Source of the DNA: Pseudoalteromonas arctica A 37-1-2
GTDB taxonomy: Bacteria; Pseudomonadota; Gammaproteobacteria; Enterobacterales; Alteromonadaceae
Direction: 5' to 3'
Length of the DNA: 64,000 bases
Assembly (NCBI RefSeq): GCF_000238395.3
Contig: NZ_CP011025.1
Span: 3,038,001 to 3,102,000 of the forward strand
A program made the translations under genes and the position numbers. The notes under the pieces were generated by a model. That model searched no databases. It saw only the letters and a list, made by a program, of their open reading frames with translations, and was not told where the DNA came from. Of this stretch, positions 63,603-64,000 are shown one piece after another. How positions within the stretch are numbered: position 1 is the stretch's first letter; each line of letters opens with the position of its first letter.

Positions 63603-63890
63603 TTGTTCTCTCCTAGCCTTTAGGTTAGCATTACATGTACTGCTATCTTATGGCACTTGTAAGTATTGCAAAGTTACAACAAAATAAAAAAGCTAACCTG
63701 CTTAAAAAACCTGAAAAAGTTTGCCGGAAAATACCAGCAAATTCTTAAATCATTACACGGGAAATGAAGGTAAAATAATACTCTTAGCAAAGCTAATAAT
63801 ATTAGTAGCAAGTTAGCGTAAATTCTTAGTGTCTTAATGCTATCGTCATTAAGATGTAATAAATAGGACAAATGTCCGAAGAGCACATTG

Positions 63891-64000
63891 ATGTTTCAAT
63901 ACCATTTTTCTAGTTACCTTGTTGATCAGCTTTTAACCTTTGCCGGTAGTAGCTATCAACAATCAAAAAAAGAAGTTCTGATCCATCAAGATCAGCCTTT
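63891..64000 (+). CDS. Unidentified gene, 5' part only
   Basis: ATG at 63891 opens a frame that stays open to the window edge (36 full codons, MFQYHFSSYLVDQLLTFAGS at the start). No clear ribosome site is visible. The piece is too short to name; a cytoplasmic protein is likely, since no signal peptide is apparent. Confidence 0.45.
   Translation, partial: MFQYHFSSYLVDQLLTFAGSSYQQSKKEVLIHQDQP

Overview
The window looks like part of the chromosome of a low-GC marine gammaproteobacterium, most likely Pseudoalteromonas or a close relative in the Alteromonadales. This rests on gene content, on gene order (glyA-nrdR-ribD-ribE-ribBA-ribH-nusB-thiL-pgpA; purL/mltF/tadA; gmhA-hldE beside waaA), on Na+-type PomAB stator genes and on protein similarity recalled from memory. 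No database search was run. Nearly everything is core genome. I see no prophage, no transposase, no CRISPR array and no tRNA gene.

Layout. 1-3.5 kb: glpG-glpE and the threonine-degradation pair kbl-tdh, all on the minus strand. 3.7-14.2 kb: envelope polysaccharide genes: gmhB, a family 9 glycosyltransferase, kdkA, a glycosyltransferase pseudogene with about five frameshifts, another glycosyltransferase, a Wzi-type outer-membrane protein, hldE, gmhA, waaA and a DUF1415 gene. Together these cover ADP-heptose synthesis, Kdo transfer and Kdo phosphorylation for the LPS inner core. 14.2-17.3 kb: the ydbH-ynbE-ydbL envelope trio. 17.4-26.3 kb: purL, mltF, a 55-aa Arg/Lys-rich protein, tadA, gsk and a glutaminase.

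26.3-32.8 kb: one rRNA operon on the minus strand, with tandem P1/P2 promoters closely resembling those of E. coli rrn, 16S, a 300-nt spacer without tRNA, 23S and two 5S genes. Downstream lies an array of decayed 5S-like units with an exact 153-bp period, each keeping an intrinsic terminator. 33.0-40.0 kb: a palindromic MITE-like element whose insertion completes the cnoX/ybbN stop codon, then cnoX, an exported M20 peptidase, topB, a small membrane protein and pomAB behind a good sigma-28-type promoter. 40.3-43.4 kb: xseB-ispA-dxs (isoprenoid precursors). 43.5-46.6 kb: a large beta-propeller diguanylate cyclase.

46.6-54.3 kb: the riboflavin/thiamine/one-carbon block pgpA, thiL, nusB, ribH, ribBA (with a degenerate GTP cyclohydrolase II half), ribE, ribD, nrdR and glyA. 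It is interrupted by two non-coding mobile-type repeats. 54.6-59.4 kb: thrABC with a clear thrL leader peptide and attenuator. 59.5-62.0 kb: a single-domain response regulator divergent from a histidine kinase. 62.1-64.0 kb: rdgC, a small membrane protein and the start of an unidentified gene.

I found no new multi-gene system. The best unexplained structure is non-coding: the 153-bp 5S/terminator array, and two repeat families (a TA-flanked element of about 260-310 bp and a 162-bp ATACCAATT element) that have landed exactly on, or just after, stop codons.
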